A DNA stretch of 64,000 nucleotides from Cotesia glomerata (Eukaryota; Arthropoda; Insecta; Hymenoptera; Braconidae), in the NCBI RefSeq assembly GCF_020080835.1, contig NC_058161.1, positions 2,418,001 through 2,482,000 of the forward strand. The letters run 5' to 3'. The notes under the pieces were generated by a model. The model worked only from the letters and a program-made list of their open reading frames with translations. It made no database searches and had not been told where the DNA came from. Both the position numbers and the translations under genes were made by a program. This document shows, one piece after another, positions 1 through 11,993 of the stretch; positions within the stretch are counted from its first letter, which is position 1; each line of letters opens with the position of its first letter.

Positions 1-6
1 TTCCAG

Positions 7-218
7 AATTCCATATTTTGCCCGGCATCGGTCCAGGCTCTCAAGCTCTCTTTTACTTGTGTATGGGGTGCAAAAGAAGATATCGTAGTAAAAAAGGTCT
101 TGAAAAACACGTAAGACACGAATGCGGCGGACGAAAAAAATTTAAATGTCCAGTGTGTAACCAAGAGTTCTCTCAGAAGCACAGTTTGCTCCGACATTTT
201 AGCAAAAAGCACAATTAG
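7..218 (+). CDS. lola: lola alternative 3' terminal exon 1, C2HC + C2H2 fingers
   Basis: Terminal coding exon of about 70 residues. The window opens on a 3' splice site (ttccag, 1-6); two bases then precede the reading frame, the phase shared by nearly all exons in this array. Finger 1 is CMGC followed by 12 residues, H, four residues and C (C2HC); finger 2 starts CPVC and is C-x2-C-x12-H-x4-H. Lola proteins are BTB transcription factors whose DNA-binding specificity depends on which such exon is spliced to the common 5' exons. A polyadenylation-like AATAAA lies at 235-240. The gene name rests on the repeated exon architecture, since the BTB part is outside the window. Confidence 0.85.
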
Positions 219-530
219 ACTAAAAATATTTAACAATAAATATTTATGATAGAAATAAACAAATTTTTTTTTGTGTAATTAATAATAAATAAATTTTTAC
301 AAGCATTGTATTTAAATTTATTTAAAAATTTTATTATTTCAGCAGGTTATGGGCCCAGGCACAAAAAGTAATTTTTAATTAATTTTTTTGGTGATCGATT
401 GCATGACATTAATTATTTGTAACAATATTAATAAGTGTTTTGTGTTTAATTTTTTAAATAATTTAATAAGTTTTCAGAAAATTAATAATTAAAAAATTAT
501 TTACATGAAAAAAACTAAATTTTGTTTTAG
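219..530 (+). other. intron segment with a conserved micro-exon-like element
   Basis: AT-rich DNA between two terminal exons. At 346-371, behind an acceptor-like cag, sits GTTATGGGCCC followed by codons to a TAA. In the shared lola phase this reads G-YGPRHKK-stop. The same element precedes the exons at 5211 (5059-5084) and 7113 (6941-6957), at about the same distance. It may be a very short terminal exon, a splicing regulatory element, or only a passenger of the exon duplication. Confidence 0.4.
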
Positions 531-1063
531 ATTCACCTGAAAATTCAAGCCGCAGCAGCATCACTAGATACGGCGTCGTTTTTGTCCAACTACCGGAGGC
601 GCCGTCTGCCGATTTGACGATAGATCCAGTTCCAATAATGAAATCAGAACCAGCTACGGATCCGCTGGACGTTCCTGAGAACAAAATTGTGGAAGTTGTT
701 GACGAAGCGCCAGCACAGAAGAAACCCAAGCAGAAATTGCCCAGCAATTTCTGCGAGTCCTGCAATTTCTGTGAAAAGAAGTTCAAAGTTAAGGCCGATT
801 TAATTCGGCACATGAAATTCTGCTCCAAACTTCACCCGAAACGTGATGTTAATGCTTTGTACTCCTGCTACCGCTGCACCTTCAAGAGCCACACGAATGT
901 TAACATTATAAGGCACATCAAGAATGTCCATGAGTCTGAAGAAAAGTCCAAATTCAAGTGCGAGTTGTGCGGTTATCAAAGTAATCATAAACCCCACGTC
1001 CGGCGTCATCTTAATGCGATTCATCAATCTATTGAATATAAATATATCGTTGAAAATAAGTAG
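531..1063 (+). CDS. lola: lola alternative 3' terminal exon 2 (copy B), three fingers
   Basis: Exon of about 177 residues starting after the acceptor attttgttttag; two bases precede the frame. An acidic, proline-containing linker is followed by a C2HC finger (CNFC, 12 residues, H, three residues, C) and two C2H2 fingers opening CYRC and CELC, both C-x2-C-x12-H-x4-H. It is the close paralogue of the exon at 5211: upstream intron, acceptor, linker and all three fingers align with few changes. This is a tandem exon duplication. The 3' flank is interrupted just after the stop by a transposon complex (about 1081-4615). Confidence 0.85.
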
Positions 1064-1299
1064 CTTCAGGATTTTTTTTAGTCAAGGAGATCCGAGTACG
1101 CTCCTAGTATAAAGAATATCAATAAAAAAATAATACGTAAAAATACTTTTGTTATGCATCTTAAAATTAATTTTTAAATTAATTAATAACATTTTTGAGG
1201 AAATTTCCGATAAATTTACTCATTTAATAATTATTAACATTTAATTGACTGATAAAAAATATAGCACTCTGAATTACCGGTATACACTTGACAACACAT

Positions 1300-1881
1300 A
1301 AATAATAGTTTAAAAAAACTAAAAACACGCTTTTTATAGAAAACCAAACTAAAAAATTGAAAATAAATTTTAATAAATTTAAATTAACAATAGTGTTACA
1401 AATTTCAATAAATATAAATTAATAATAGTGTAAATAAAAAAAATGTATTTTATTTTAAAAAAAGCGTGAGGTGCATGGTGTCAATAGTTATAAATATTTT
1501 ATTGACAGATATGAGTGAGTGATTATCATTTTGATAATATCTTAAAAAGCACCCCACGCTTTTTTTAAAATAAAATACATTTTTTTTATTTACACTATTA
1601 TTAATTTATATTTATTGAAATTTTTAACACTATTCTTAATTTAAATTTATTTTCTATTTTTTAGTTTGGTTTTCTATAAAAAGCGTGTTTTTAGTTTTTT
1701 TAAACTATTATTTATTTTTTACTTTTTAGTTTGGTTTATTTATAAAAGCGTGATTTTTTAGTTTTTTTAACCTATTATTTGTTGATTATCAAAAATATTC
1801 AGGCGCGCAAATTACCCACGGAGAGTTACATACTGACATACTGACATACTGACATACAAGTGAAGCTAATAAAAAGCGTGT
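1300..1881. mobile_element. palindromic element, AAAAAGCGTG family, copy 1
   Basis: Long inverted-repeat element of about 580 bp. One end reads AAATAATAGTTTAAAAAAAC and the other AGCTAATAAAAAGCGTG. Interior arms containing AAAAAGCGTG pair over long stretches (about 1300-1470 with 1550-1735). CATACTGA is repeated near 1830. A second copy in opposite orientation lies at 30713-31289. The uninterrupted sister unit at 4118-4137 (GACAACACAAAAAGAG) gives an apparent empty site. No coding capacity; non-autonomous foldback or MITE type. Confidence 0.7.
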
Positions 1882-2539
1882 AAAAAAGAGTTCCCTAACT
1901 TTAAAATTTATTTATGTTTACTGTCTAACTAAAATGACTAAGATCTTCTAGCATTTAAAAAACCGCGGTTACTTATGCGCCGAGTAACTGCGCAAGCGGT
2001 GTTGCCAAGTCAAATACAAGACTTTAAAGAACGCAAGTTCCGAGTGATTTTTCATAAAAAATATAAAATATCTCTGTAATACGTTCGGAAAGCTACTTTT
2101 TTTATTATTTTAATCGAAAGCTTATTATTTTATCAATCAAATTCAATCAAAATAAAATTTTTTTTAAATCGTTAATTGCATTTAATTTTTAACCAAATAC
2201 ACGGCTGGTGGAATCTCCATTTTACATGCAAAAATTACAATTTTCAAACCTAATTATTTGATTAAATATCCCGGAAACCTACTATTTTATAATTTTTTTA
2301 TTAATTATTAGGCTACGTAGATTGAATTTACAAATTTTCAGGAAGTTTTCAAAATTTGACTACTTCGTAAAGATCTCCTTAAGGAGATCTAAGTATGCTC
2401 CTAGTGTAAAGAATGTCAATAAAAAAATAATACGTAGAACTATTTTTGTTATGCATCTTCAAATTAATTTTTAAATTAATTAATAACATTTTTGAGGAAA
2501 TTTCCGATAAATTTACTCATTTAATAATTATTATTCATT

Positions 2540-4062
2540 TATTTATTATTTAATTTCAATGCCAAGGCAGTATAGCCAGATGGCAAAAGTATACAAAAAG
2601 AGTTACAATAAAAGTACACGTATGACTAATGAAAATATAAAATTTCAAAAATATTAGATATTAAGAATTGATCGTTTTTCTTTACTTTACTTTGGAATAC
2701 AATTATGACAAATACAAAAAAAAAAATAAATTTGAGTATAAAAATTAAGTATTAAAAATTTAAGAGTTAAACTCAGTGGTACAAATTATACAAATTATAG
2801 AAGATGATAATCTGAGATGATCTAGAACGATAAACTCATGTAACAGAAATGTGTAAATGAATATCAAAGGTTTGAAAATTAGGATTCATTGTCTTCTTTA
2901 AAAGTTTGAAATTAAGATTCATTATCTCGTTGACGTTTCATGAAGAATTCAAAAGTACTAGTTTTTAAAGAATTTAAGCTAAGTGAATTTGTGACTTCAA
3001 ATGGTAATTCCCTCCAAATTCGGATCGCAGAAACTACGAAAGAATGTTCAAAAGTAGTAGTTGAGAAGTTTGGCATTTTAAAAGACACATTGATTTGTTT
3101 AGCAGCAATTCTTTCCGATCTAATATCTGTGGATTCTTCAACGAAGAGACCTCTAAGGAACTTTGGTTCACCTGATTTTAGAAGTTTGTAGATGAAGCAT
3201 GCTAACGAGTACATTCGTTTAGATTTAACCGTGAGCCAGTTTAATGAATGGCTGTAGGGAGTGATATGTTCATCTCGTCTTAAGGGGTTATACGCAGTTG
3301 CAAAGCTAAAAAAACAACATTATTTTATGAATTTTTTCTAGACACAGTTTTTAATTATCAATTACAAGTGATGGTTATTTAAATAGAGCCTACTTTCAAG
3401 AATACAATAGCGCGTCAATCATGTAAAAATATAAATGTGCGCCGCTCCTGTAGAAGATGTTCTGAACGACCTCTAAAAAAAAGGCGCTTGGCGGTGATCT
3501 CCATTTCGGTGGTTTGGATTATCTGAAATAAAAAAATATGGTAAATTCTTTTACAGGATAGATTAATGCAGGTATTGGACGAAGGAATAAGATTCAAAAA
3601 AATTATTACTATTTTTTTTTTAACAATTTGGAAAATTGTTTTTCAACAAAAACGAAAAATTTTTTACAAATAGACGCCATTTTGTCAAAAATCAAAATTT
3701 TTCTTATTCCTTCGTCCAATACCTGCATTAATCTATCCTGTAAAAGAATTCACTATATTTTTTGATTCCAGATAATCCAAACCACCGAAATGGAGATCAC
3801 CGCCAAGCGCCTTTTTTTTAGAGGTCGTTCAGAACATCTTCTACAGGAGCGATGCACATTTATATTTTTACATGATTGACGCGCTATTGTATTCTTGAAA
3901 GAAGGCTCTATTTAAATAACCATCACTTGTAATTGATAATTAAAAACTGTGTCTAGAAAAAATTCATTAAAAAATGTTGTTTTTTTAGCTTTGCAACTGC
4001 GTATAACCCCTTAAATTAAAGATGAATCTGATGGTGTTGTTTATAAGACGTTGTTTATTATT
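2540..4062 (-). pseudogene. non-LTR retrotransposon 3' fragment (reverse transcriptase C-terminus), interrupted by a MITE
   Basis: On the minus strand the open frame at 3214-2912 and its continuation encode the post-catalytic part of a CR1/Jockey-type reverse transcriptase. Motifs include RRDEHITPY and IRIWRELPFE, then a stop and a 3' UTR whose end is rich in AAT/AAAT repeats near 2540. The segment encoding INNTIRFIFN lies beyond the MITE at about 4062-4011; the two halves join in frame across the duplicated TTAA. The 5' part of the element is missing, so this is a dead 5'-truncated copy. Confidence 0.75.
3284..4010. mobile_element. TTAA-type MITE (piggyBac-like), 727 bp, copy 1
   Basis: Flanked by TTAA at 3280-3283 and 4011-4014. 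Termini are GGGGTTATACGCAGTTGC and its inverse. The entire element is nearly palindromic, with arms meeting near 3650. A second copy of exactly the same length lies at 28540-29266. A 60-codon minus-strand reading frame (3597-3415) occurs in both copies but lies inside the inverted arm and has no recognisable domain. TTAA duplication plus GGGG termini fits a piggyBac-mobilised MITE. Confidence 0.85.
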
Positions 4063-4617
4063 AACATTTAATTGACTGATAAGAAATATAGCACTCTGAA
4101 TTACCGGTATACACTTGACAACACAAAAAGAGTTCCCTAACTTTAAAATTTATTTATGTTTACTGTCTAACTAAAATGACTAAGATCTAGCATTTAAAAA
4201 ACCGCGGTTACTTATGCGCCGGGTAACTGCGCAAGCGGTGTTGCCAAGTCAAATACAAGATTTTAAATAACGCTAGTTCCGAGTGATTTTTCATAAAAAA
4301 TATAAAATATCTCCGTAATACGTTCGGAAAGGTACTTTTTTATTGTTTTAATCGAAAGCTTATTATTTTTTCAATCAAATTCAATGAAAATAAAATTTTT
4401 TAAAAATCGTTAATTGCATTAAATTCTTAACCAAATACACGGCTGGTGGAATCTCCATTTTACATGCAAAAATTACAATTTTCAAAGCTAATTATTTGAT
4501 TAAATATCCCGAAAACCTACTATTTTATAATTTTTTTATTAATTTTCAGGATACGTAGATTGAATTTACAAATTTTCAGGTTTTAAAAATTTTACTACTT
4601 CACGTAGATCTTCTTAA

Positions 4618-5210
4618 TAAGGAATAAAATGTTTTATAATCGTATTTTTATATCCTTCTCTTCATACTGATAGATAAATATATTGTATAAATTCATTTCA
4701 TCAATGTTATCCGTACATGCTTGTAAATAAAAATAAAATTATTAAAAAAAAAAATTAATTAATTATAAATTTTAAAATTTAAATTATATAAATGAAAATT
4801 TATATTTAAATAATATAAATAAAAATTAATTATTAATTAGTTACAACAATAAAAAACTTAAATTTTCTACAAAATAATTACAGAATAATTAAGTAACTAT
4901 CGACTCTTAATTGGTGTGTAATATCTAAACTATAACACTACTACAGCACCATCTAGGATAACTATTATTATTTACAATAAAAATTCTAGCTATTGCTTTT
5001 AAAATACCATTATAAATGTGTACAAATTTATTTAATAAAATTTAAATTATTTCAACAGGTTATGGGCCCAGGCGCAAAACGTAATTTTTAATTAATTTTC
5101 TTGGTGATCGGTTGCATGACATTAATTACCTGTAACAATATTAATAACAATAACAATAAAATTAATAACTAAAAAATTATTTACATAAAAAAAACAAAAT
5201 TTTGTTTTAG
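4618..5210 (+). other. flank of exon copy B and intron upstream of copy B'
   Basis: AT-rich sequence. About 4618-4740 is the displaced 3' flank of the exon at 531. The part from about 5010 duplicates the intron upstream of that exon, including the micro-exon-like GTTATGGGCCC element at 5059-5084 (G-YGPRRKT-stop in the shared phase). No other gene seen. Confidence 0.5.
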
Positions 5211-5725
5211 ATTCACCTGAAAATTCAAGTCGCATCAACATCACTAGATACGGCGTCGTTTTGGTCCAACTACCGGAGGCACCATCTGCCGATATGACGA
5301 TAGAGTCAGTTCCGATACTAAAATCAGAACCTGCGACGGACCCACTGGATGTTCCTGAGAACAAAAATGTGGAAGTTTTTGACAATGAAGCGCAAGCGCA
5401 AAAACCCAAGCCCAGATTGTCCTGCAAGTTCTGCGCAAGGAAGTTCCATGTTAAGGCCCACTTAATTCGGCACATGAGACTCTGTTCCGAACTTAATGCG
5501 CATCGTGATGTTAATGCTTTGTACTCCTGCTACCGCTGCGCCTTCAAGAGCCACATGAATATTAATATTGTGAGGCACATTAAGAATGTTCATGAGTCTA
5601 ATGTAAAGTCCAGATACAAGTGCGAATTGTGCGGATATCATAGTAATTATAAATCGCATGTCCGACGTCATCTTAAGGCGATTCATCAAGCTACTGATGA
5701 TCACTACATCGTTGAAAATAAATAG
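5211..5725 (+). CDS. lola: lola alternative 3' terminal exon 3 (copy B'), three fingers
   Basis: Tandem duplicate of the exon at 531, with an identical acceptor (tttgttttag), the same first codons (ATTCACCTGAAAATTCAAG) and the same three-finger layout: CKFC...H-x3-C, CYRC...H, CELCGYHSN...H. About 171 residues. Against its partner it has lost a few linker residues (the NFCES stretch) and carries substitutions in finger positions likely to contact DNA (for example SHMNINIVR versus SHTNVNIIR). Both frames are open, so both may be used. Confidence 0.85.
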
Positions 5726-7112
5726 CTTCAGGCTTTTTTTAGTTTTAATGGTAGATAACCTATTTTGTAATCGTATTTTTATATTCTTCTCTTCATATTA
5801 AAATATTTATATATTATATAAATAAATTTTATGAAGGAATAATTGCATATAAAGCTACATATGTTTAACAATTAATTCCATTGAAGAAAAAATTTCAAAA
5901 TTATTATTATTAGCAACCTTGCAGTCACTCTGTGACTGCCGTGGCTTGTAAATTATAAATAAACAAAATTTTGATGTATTAAATAATGACTTTTGTTAAA
6001 TTGCACTGTACTTTTTTAACTATTGACGTTTTTAAAGATATAAGCTCATCCCGATGTTACACTTATCAAGAGCTTTCATTTGAGTACCCACATGCACTTT
6101 TGATATATTTTTAATATATACATATATATGATATATATAAATATATGAAAAATTAATGTGGGTACTTAAATGAAAGGTCTCGATGAGTGTAACAACGGGA
6201 TGAGCTTATATCTTTAAAAATGTTAATTGTTTACAAGATACAAGATCATTTCTTAATTATTGATATTTTTAAAAAAGTAAGCTCATCCCGAAGTTACACT
6301 CATCAAGAGTTTTCATTTGAGTACCCACATGCATTTTTGATATATTTTTCATATATACATATATATAAATATGTGAATATATGAAAAATTGATGTGGGTA
6401 CTCAAATGAAAGGTCTTGATGAGTGTAACATCGGGATAAGCTTATATCTTTAAAAATGTCAATTAAACAATTATTTTTTTTAATTTCTTATAATTAAGAA
6501 AATAAAATTTTGAATCAAAACATTCTTTGCTTAATAAAAAAGAATGAAATTTTTTAAAGTATTTTATCAATTTAAAATTTTTTTCTTAATATTAAACTCA
6601 TTTTATAATTAAAAAAAAATTGTTACGTATAATAAAGCCTATTTAAATTAAGAGATATTTTTAATTATTATTTAAGGAATTATTAATTAAATATTAACAA
6701 AAATTAGTAATTAAAAGTGAAAGTTTCCATTAAAAAAAAAAAAAAAAAAAAAAATTTACTTACATAATAATTAACATGAAAAATTGTTGTATTACCCGTT
6801 GGTATTTTTTAAATTCTAAATCCTTCAATTTCTTCTCTTGTATTATAAATATTTATAAAAATAACTTTTATTTGAATAAAAACAAAATTAAAAAATTGTT
6901 TTATTAAATTTCTTTTAACTTAAGCAAGAACTTCTAACAGGTTATGGGTACTGTTAACAGCACAATCATTCAAATTATGTTTGCATGTCATTGCAATGAT
7001 TAATAAAGTTAAAGATTGGATTTTTTTTCCTATAAAAAAGAAATTTAAATAGGATAATAATTTAAAAAATATCAGAATAAATATTAAAACAATTTTTAAA
7101 AATTTGTTTCAG
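5726..7112. repeat. intergenic stretch with two hairpin units (GAGTACCCACAT family)
   Basis: About 5905-6470 holds two consecutive ~180-bp hairpins. Arms begin near ATATAAGCTCATCCCGA and contain TTTGAGTACCCACAT; they are inverted around a TATATA loop. The left border reads AGCAACCTTGCAGTCACT, the same border as the array at 24.2 kb. The rest is AT-rich intron with a poly-A run (6733-6753) and the GTTATGGG element at 6941-6957. No gene seen. Confidence 0.7.
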
Positions 7113-7777
7113 GGGTTCGGGGGATTAAAATTCAGAAATTAAAGTCCTTGCCGATGACTCTGAAGATAATAAAAGTAAAACCAGCCATCAAGGCTGAATC
7201 TTCGAGGAAAAAAGAAGAAAAAGAAGAAGAGCCGGAGTATATTAACGAAGAAGTTTTAGAGAGCGAAGAAAACCTGATCGTGGAACCTGTAGTGGAAAAG
7301 AAGAAAAAGCCAAGTTTCGAAAGAGTTCGGGGTACGAAAAACGTCCAGAGTTTGAGTTCGTTGATGAAAGACTGCGATTATTGCGGAAAATCTTGTATTT
7401 CTCTGATAAACCACTACCGAGAGTGTGAAATTAAGCTGGCAACTAAAGTGGACCAAGGCGCAGGCGCGAAAGTGGTTCCAAAGGTTGAGAAGATCAGCAG
7501 AGCTGTTGATTTAATAGAAAAGACTGCGCATGCGGGCAGTGGGGTTAGTAAGAAAAAGAAGAAATACATTTGCAATGTCTGCTGCTACTTTTCTGGGTCG
7601 AAGAACAATTTTATGAGGCACTTGCAGGCGCCTAAGCACAAAATAAACTGCCAGTTTAGGAGACAGCAGCAGCTTGAAGCCGCAAGGAAGGCTAATGCTG
7701 AAGGAAATGAAGTTAGAAAGATTAATTTGGCGCCCAAGGCTGCTGGGGACAAAGTTTTCTTGGTCCTGAAGAAATAA
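7113..7777 (+). CDS. lola: lola alternative 3' terminal exon 4, long acidic/basic linker and two fingers
   Basis: Exon of about 221 residues behind the acceptor aatttgtttcag, two bases before frame. A Lys/Glu-rich N-terminal part is followed by a short atypical CDYCGKSC segment with H and C spaced more closely than usual, then a poly-Lys stretch and a finger opening CNVC with 12 residues and H-x5-H. The H-x5-H spacing and the SG...N...HL..P.HK pattern match the single-finger exon at 8598, so the two are probably ancient duplicates. Confidence 0.75.
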
Positions 7778-7825
7778 TTGTTATTTTTTAAAATTATTTT
7801 TAAAATGTGAATGTTATTTTTTGGA

Positions 7826-8590
7826 ATATTTTAATCAATAAAGAAGAAATAAGTAATAAATAAATAAATAAATAAATTAATTAATTTCATAAAACTTCAG
7901 TTTTATGAAATAACAGTTTTCTTTCAGCGTGTGCAAGTTCTGCTCTTACAAGATTTTAATTGATCAATAAAGAAGAAATAATAAATAAATAAATAAATTA
8001 ATTAATTAATTAATTAATTAATTTCATAAAACTTCAGTTTTATGAAATAACAGTTTTCTTTCAGCGTGTGCAAGTTCTGCTCTTACAAGATTTTAATTGA
8101 TCAATAAAGAAGAAATAATAAATAAATAAATAAATATATAAATAAATAAATTAATTAATTAATTTCATAAAACTTCAGTTTTATGAAATAACAGTTTTCT
8201 TTCAGCGTGTGCAAGTTCTGCTCTTACAAGATTTTAATTGATCAATAAAGAAGAAATAATAAATAAATAAATAAATAAATAAATTAATTAATTTCATAAA
8301 ACTTCAGTTTCATGAAATAACAGTTTTCTTTCAGCGTGTGCAAGTTCTGCTCTTACAAGATTTTAATTGATCAATAAAGAAGAAATAATAAATAAATAAA
8401 TAAATATATAAATAAATAAATTAATTAATTAATTTCATAAAACTTCAGTTTTATGAAATAACAGTTTTCTTTCAGCGTGTGCAAGTTCTGCTCTTACAAG
8501 ATTTTAATTGATCAATAAAGATAGAAATAATTAATAAATTAATTAATTAATTAATTTCATAAAACTTCAGCTTTCTGAAATAACAATTTT
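7826..8590 (+). repeat. tandem array repeating a 3' splice site plus start of a terminal exon
   Basis: Five units of about 122-142 bp, each containing a polypyrimidine tract, ttttctttcag, then CGTGTGCAAGTTCTGCTC. In the finger frame this reads VCKFCSYK, then ILIDQ and a stop, directly followed by AATAAAG. The acceptors lie at 7921, 8058, 8200, 8328 and 8469 (positions of ctttcag), with AAAT/TTAA microsatellite between them. The sixth, at 8591, leads into the full exon at 8598. Each unit therefore looks like a mini terminal exon with its own acceptor, stop and poly(A) signal. Confidence 0.8.
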
Positions 8591-8597
8591 CTTTCAG

Positions 8598-8766
8598 CGT
8601 GTGCAAGCTCTGCTCTTACAAGAGCGGGTACCGCAGGAACTTATTGATACACTTGAAGACTCCCAGGCACAAGAGGAACACCAGATTCAAGAAGATGCAG
8701 AAGATAATGGAGGAGGCGATTCGGAATGAAGATGAAGAAGAAGAAGAGTTTGAAGAATATATTTGA
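8598..8766 (+). CDS. single-finger terminal exon with non-matching splice phase
   Basis: After ctttcag the sequence encodes VCKLCSYKSGYRRN and continues as a C-x2-C-x12-H-x5-H finger, a basic stretch and an acidic Glu-rich tail to TGA. It resembles the last finger of the exon at 7113. Only one base precedes the finger frame, whereas all other exons here have two. Spliced directly to the common exon it would read out of frame and stop within about 16 codons. It needs another upstream exon, or it is a relic. Confidence 0.55.
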
Positions 8767-8894
8767 ATACTCAAGAAATGTCTTTTATAATACATGTGTG
8801 GAATTATAATTTTTTGGAATATTTTAATTTAGAGATCAATAAAGATGACATGAGTAATAAATAGTAGATTTATCAAGTAAGAGTTTCCTTTCAG

Positions 8895-8950
8895 CGGAGT
8901 CCTGGACAGTGACTTTAATATGTAGAGTTGAGTGGCTTGGCTATAAATAA
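8895..8950 (+). CDS. candidate short terminal exon without fingers (weak)
   Basis: A good acceptor (gagtttcctttcag) precedes CGGAGTCCTGGACAG. In the shared lola phase it reads ESWTVTLIC, nine more codons, then TAA. No zinc ligands. Could equally be chance sequence or the relic of another array unit. Confidence 0.22.
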
Positions 8951-9161
8951 ATAAATGCTTGATCGAGTGGCGTGTGAGGAATGGACAGTTTTGTTTTATT
9001 TATTTATTATGATAGTTAATGTTTGTTGTCGAGATTGGCGAGCTTTGGCTGGGAATACCCAGCACCTGCCGATAGCGACAGCGATAGCGTTATAATTAAC
9101 CGGTGATCTCCGGGAGAGATTCCTCCAAAGATTAATCTCTTTGTTTTTTTTCTGGTTCCAG

Positions 9162-9373
9162 AGTACCGGAAGATGTACATGGGCGATCAATTGCTCGGGT
9201 ACACTTGCACCAAGTGCAGCAAGTTCTACAAGATGTGGAGCAACTACTTGAAGCACAAATGCGAACCGCCCCAGTACAAGTGCTCACTCTGTCCGTTCGC
9301 AGCCTTCAAGGCGTTCATACTCCAGGCGCATCAGGCTGAGCAGCATTTTAAAATTCCCTCCTCCTCCCACTAA
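9162..9373 (+). CDS. lola: lola alternative 3' terminal exon 5, atypical first finger
   Basis: Exon of about 70 residues after tctggttccag, correct phase. Finger 1 is CTKC, 12 residues, then H-K-C, so the last two ligands are only one residue apart instead of four. Finger 2 opens CSLC and is a standard C-x2-C-x12-H-x4-H. The coding part is GC-richer than its surroundings, as usual for real exons here. Confidence 0.82.
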
Positions 9374-9807
9374 TTAATCCTCTCCTTGGGCTGGCCCTTG
9401 ACCTAAAACTTATTTTCAGGGTCTCGTTAGTTGTTTGAGTGAGTAGTCACCTGGCCACTTGTCTCTTCCCGGGAAGTATCTACCGCCTGGCCTTTTTACT
9501 TGTCTTTATGTTTATAACTACTCAGAGGATCTCACGTTAGTGCTAATTAATCACTTATTTTTCACCCCTACCCCGACCCCCCCCCTACTCTGCAGTTATT
9601 TTATTAAACAATATTAATGATGATAATCATTTTATAACAAACCATGTTTTATTCTCGTATTTGTAAGCTATGTATTCTTGTAATTTGTAAGTACAATAAA
9701 TTATCCTTTTTAAAAAAATAAAAACTCTTGAACAAACTCTTGTTTGAGGAACCTGAAAATGAAGGTCTAGAACAGTTACTGATATAGAAAAAAATACTCT
9801 GTTTCAG
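9374..9807. other. intron, no gene seen
   Basis: Moderately C-rich sequence just after the preceding stop (probable 3' UTR), then AT-rich intron. A tattttcag at 9411-9419 would give only two codons before a stop. No conserved element recognised. Confidence 0.4.
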
Positions 9808-10013
9808 ATGCGAGGTCGAAGAAGATAAAAACTTCCGGCTCGAAGAAACACTACCCCTGTATCCACTGTCACAGAAGCTACAAGAACAAAAGCTCTCTCA
9901 CGCGCCATTTGCAGTACGAGTGCGGACAGTACAAGCAATACATGTGTCCTATTTGTTACAAGCGACTTCAGAAGAGCAGCCTTTACAAACATATGCTTCT
10001 TCATAAAATTTAA
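9808..10013 (+). CDS. lola: lola alternative 3' terminal exon 6, C2HC + C2H2 fingers
   Basis: The frame has no ATG near its start and is only recognisable as a spliced exon. Acceptor actctgtttcag, two bases, then a basic stretch. Finger 1 (CIHC, 12 residues, H-x4-C) ends in the typical ECG. Finger 2 (CPIC) has 11 instead of 12 residues before the first His and H-x3-H. About 68 residues, stop TAA at 10011-10013. Confidence 0.82.
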
Positions 10014-10342
10014 TATCTTGTTATCTGTTCTTTTAATTATTATTAATTATTATGAATAAATTTGTACTGAAATCGTTAGAAAAGTTTAATTATTACTATT
10101 ATTGATAAATAAATTTGTTTCAGTTGGCAACTATTTCTTCTCATTCTCTTTCTTTCTAAAACTTTGTCACAAAAGGTTAAATATTTCATGGGTACATAGA
10201 ACATGCACATCTTCGGGTTATGGCTGAATCATTTGTGTTGGGTTGGTTATGGGTTTTTATTATTATTGTTATTTAAATAATTACCATTGCAATTTACAAT
10301 CTTAGAACGAAATAAATAATAAAAAAAGCCCTGCGTAAAATA

Positions 10343-11993
<1,651 letters not shown>

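Larger units (their letters stand above)
1081..4617. mobile_element. transposon complex inserted 3' of exon copy B (tandem dimer with nested insertions)
   Basis: Two direct copies of a ~700-bp AT-rich unit: 1085-2375 and 2385-4615. Both contain the GGAGATC...GCTCCTAGT segment (1086, 2386) and the segment beginning TTAATTGACTGATAA (1240, 4068) that continues into AAAAAGAGTTCCC. Copy 1 is interrupted by a palindromic element at about 1300-1881. Copy 2 is interrupted by a retrotransposon fragment and a TTAA MITE. The flank resumes near 4618 with sequence (TATAATCGTATTTTTATAT) that lies directly downstream of the sister exon near 5767, so the complex inserted after the exon duplication. Family unknown. 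Confidence 0.65.

Noticed and set aside
346..371. GTTATGGG element read as a cassette exon joined to the next finger exon
   Set aside because: Using the following GTAATT as donor adds 22 bases and would shift the finger exon out of frame; kept only as a possible terminal micro-exon or regulator.
3415..3597. 60-codon frame repeated at 28671-28853
   Set aside because: Part of one arm of the TTAA MITE; both strands of the palindrome give similar frames and no domain is recognisable.
7826..8590. CRISPR-like or bacterial-type repeat array
   Set aside because: Repeat units vary in length, contain splice signals and microsatellite, and the context is a eukaryotic intron.
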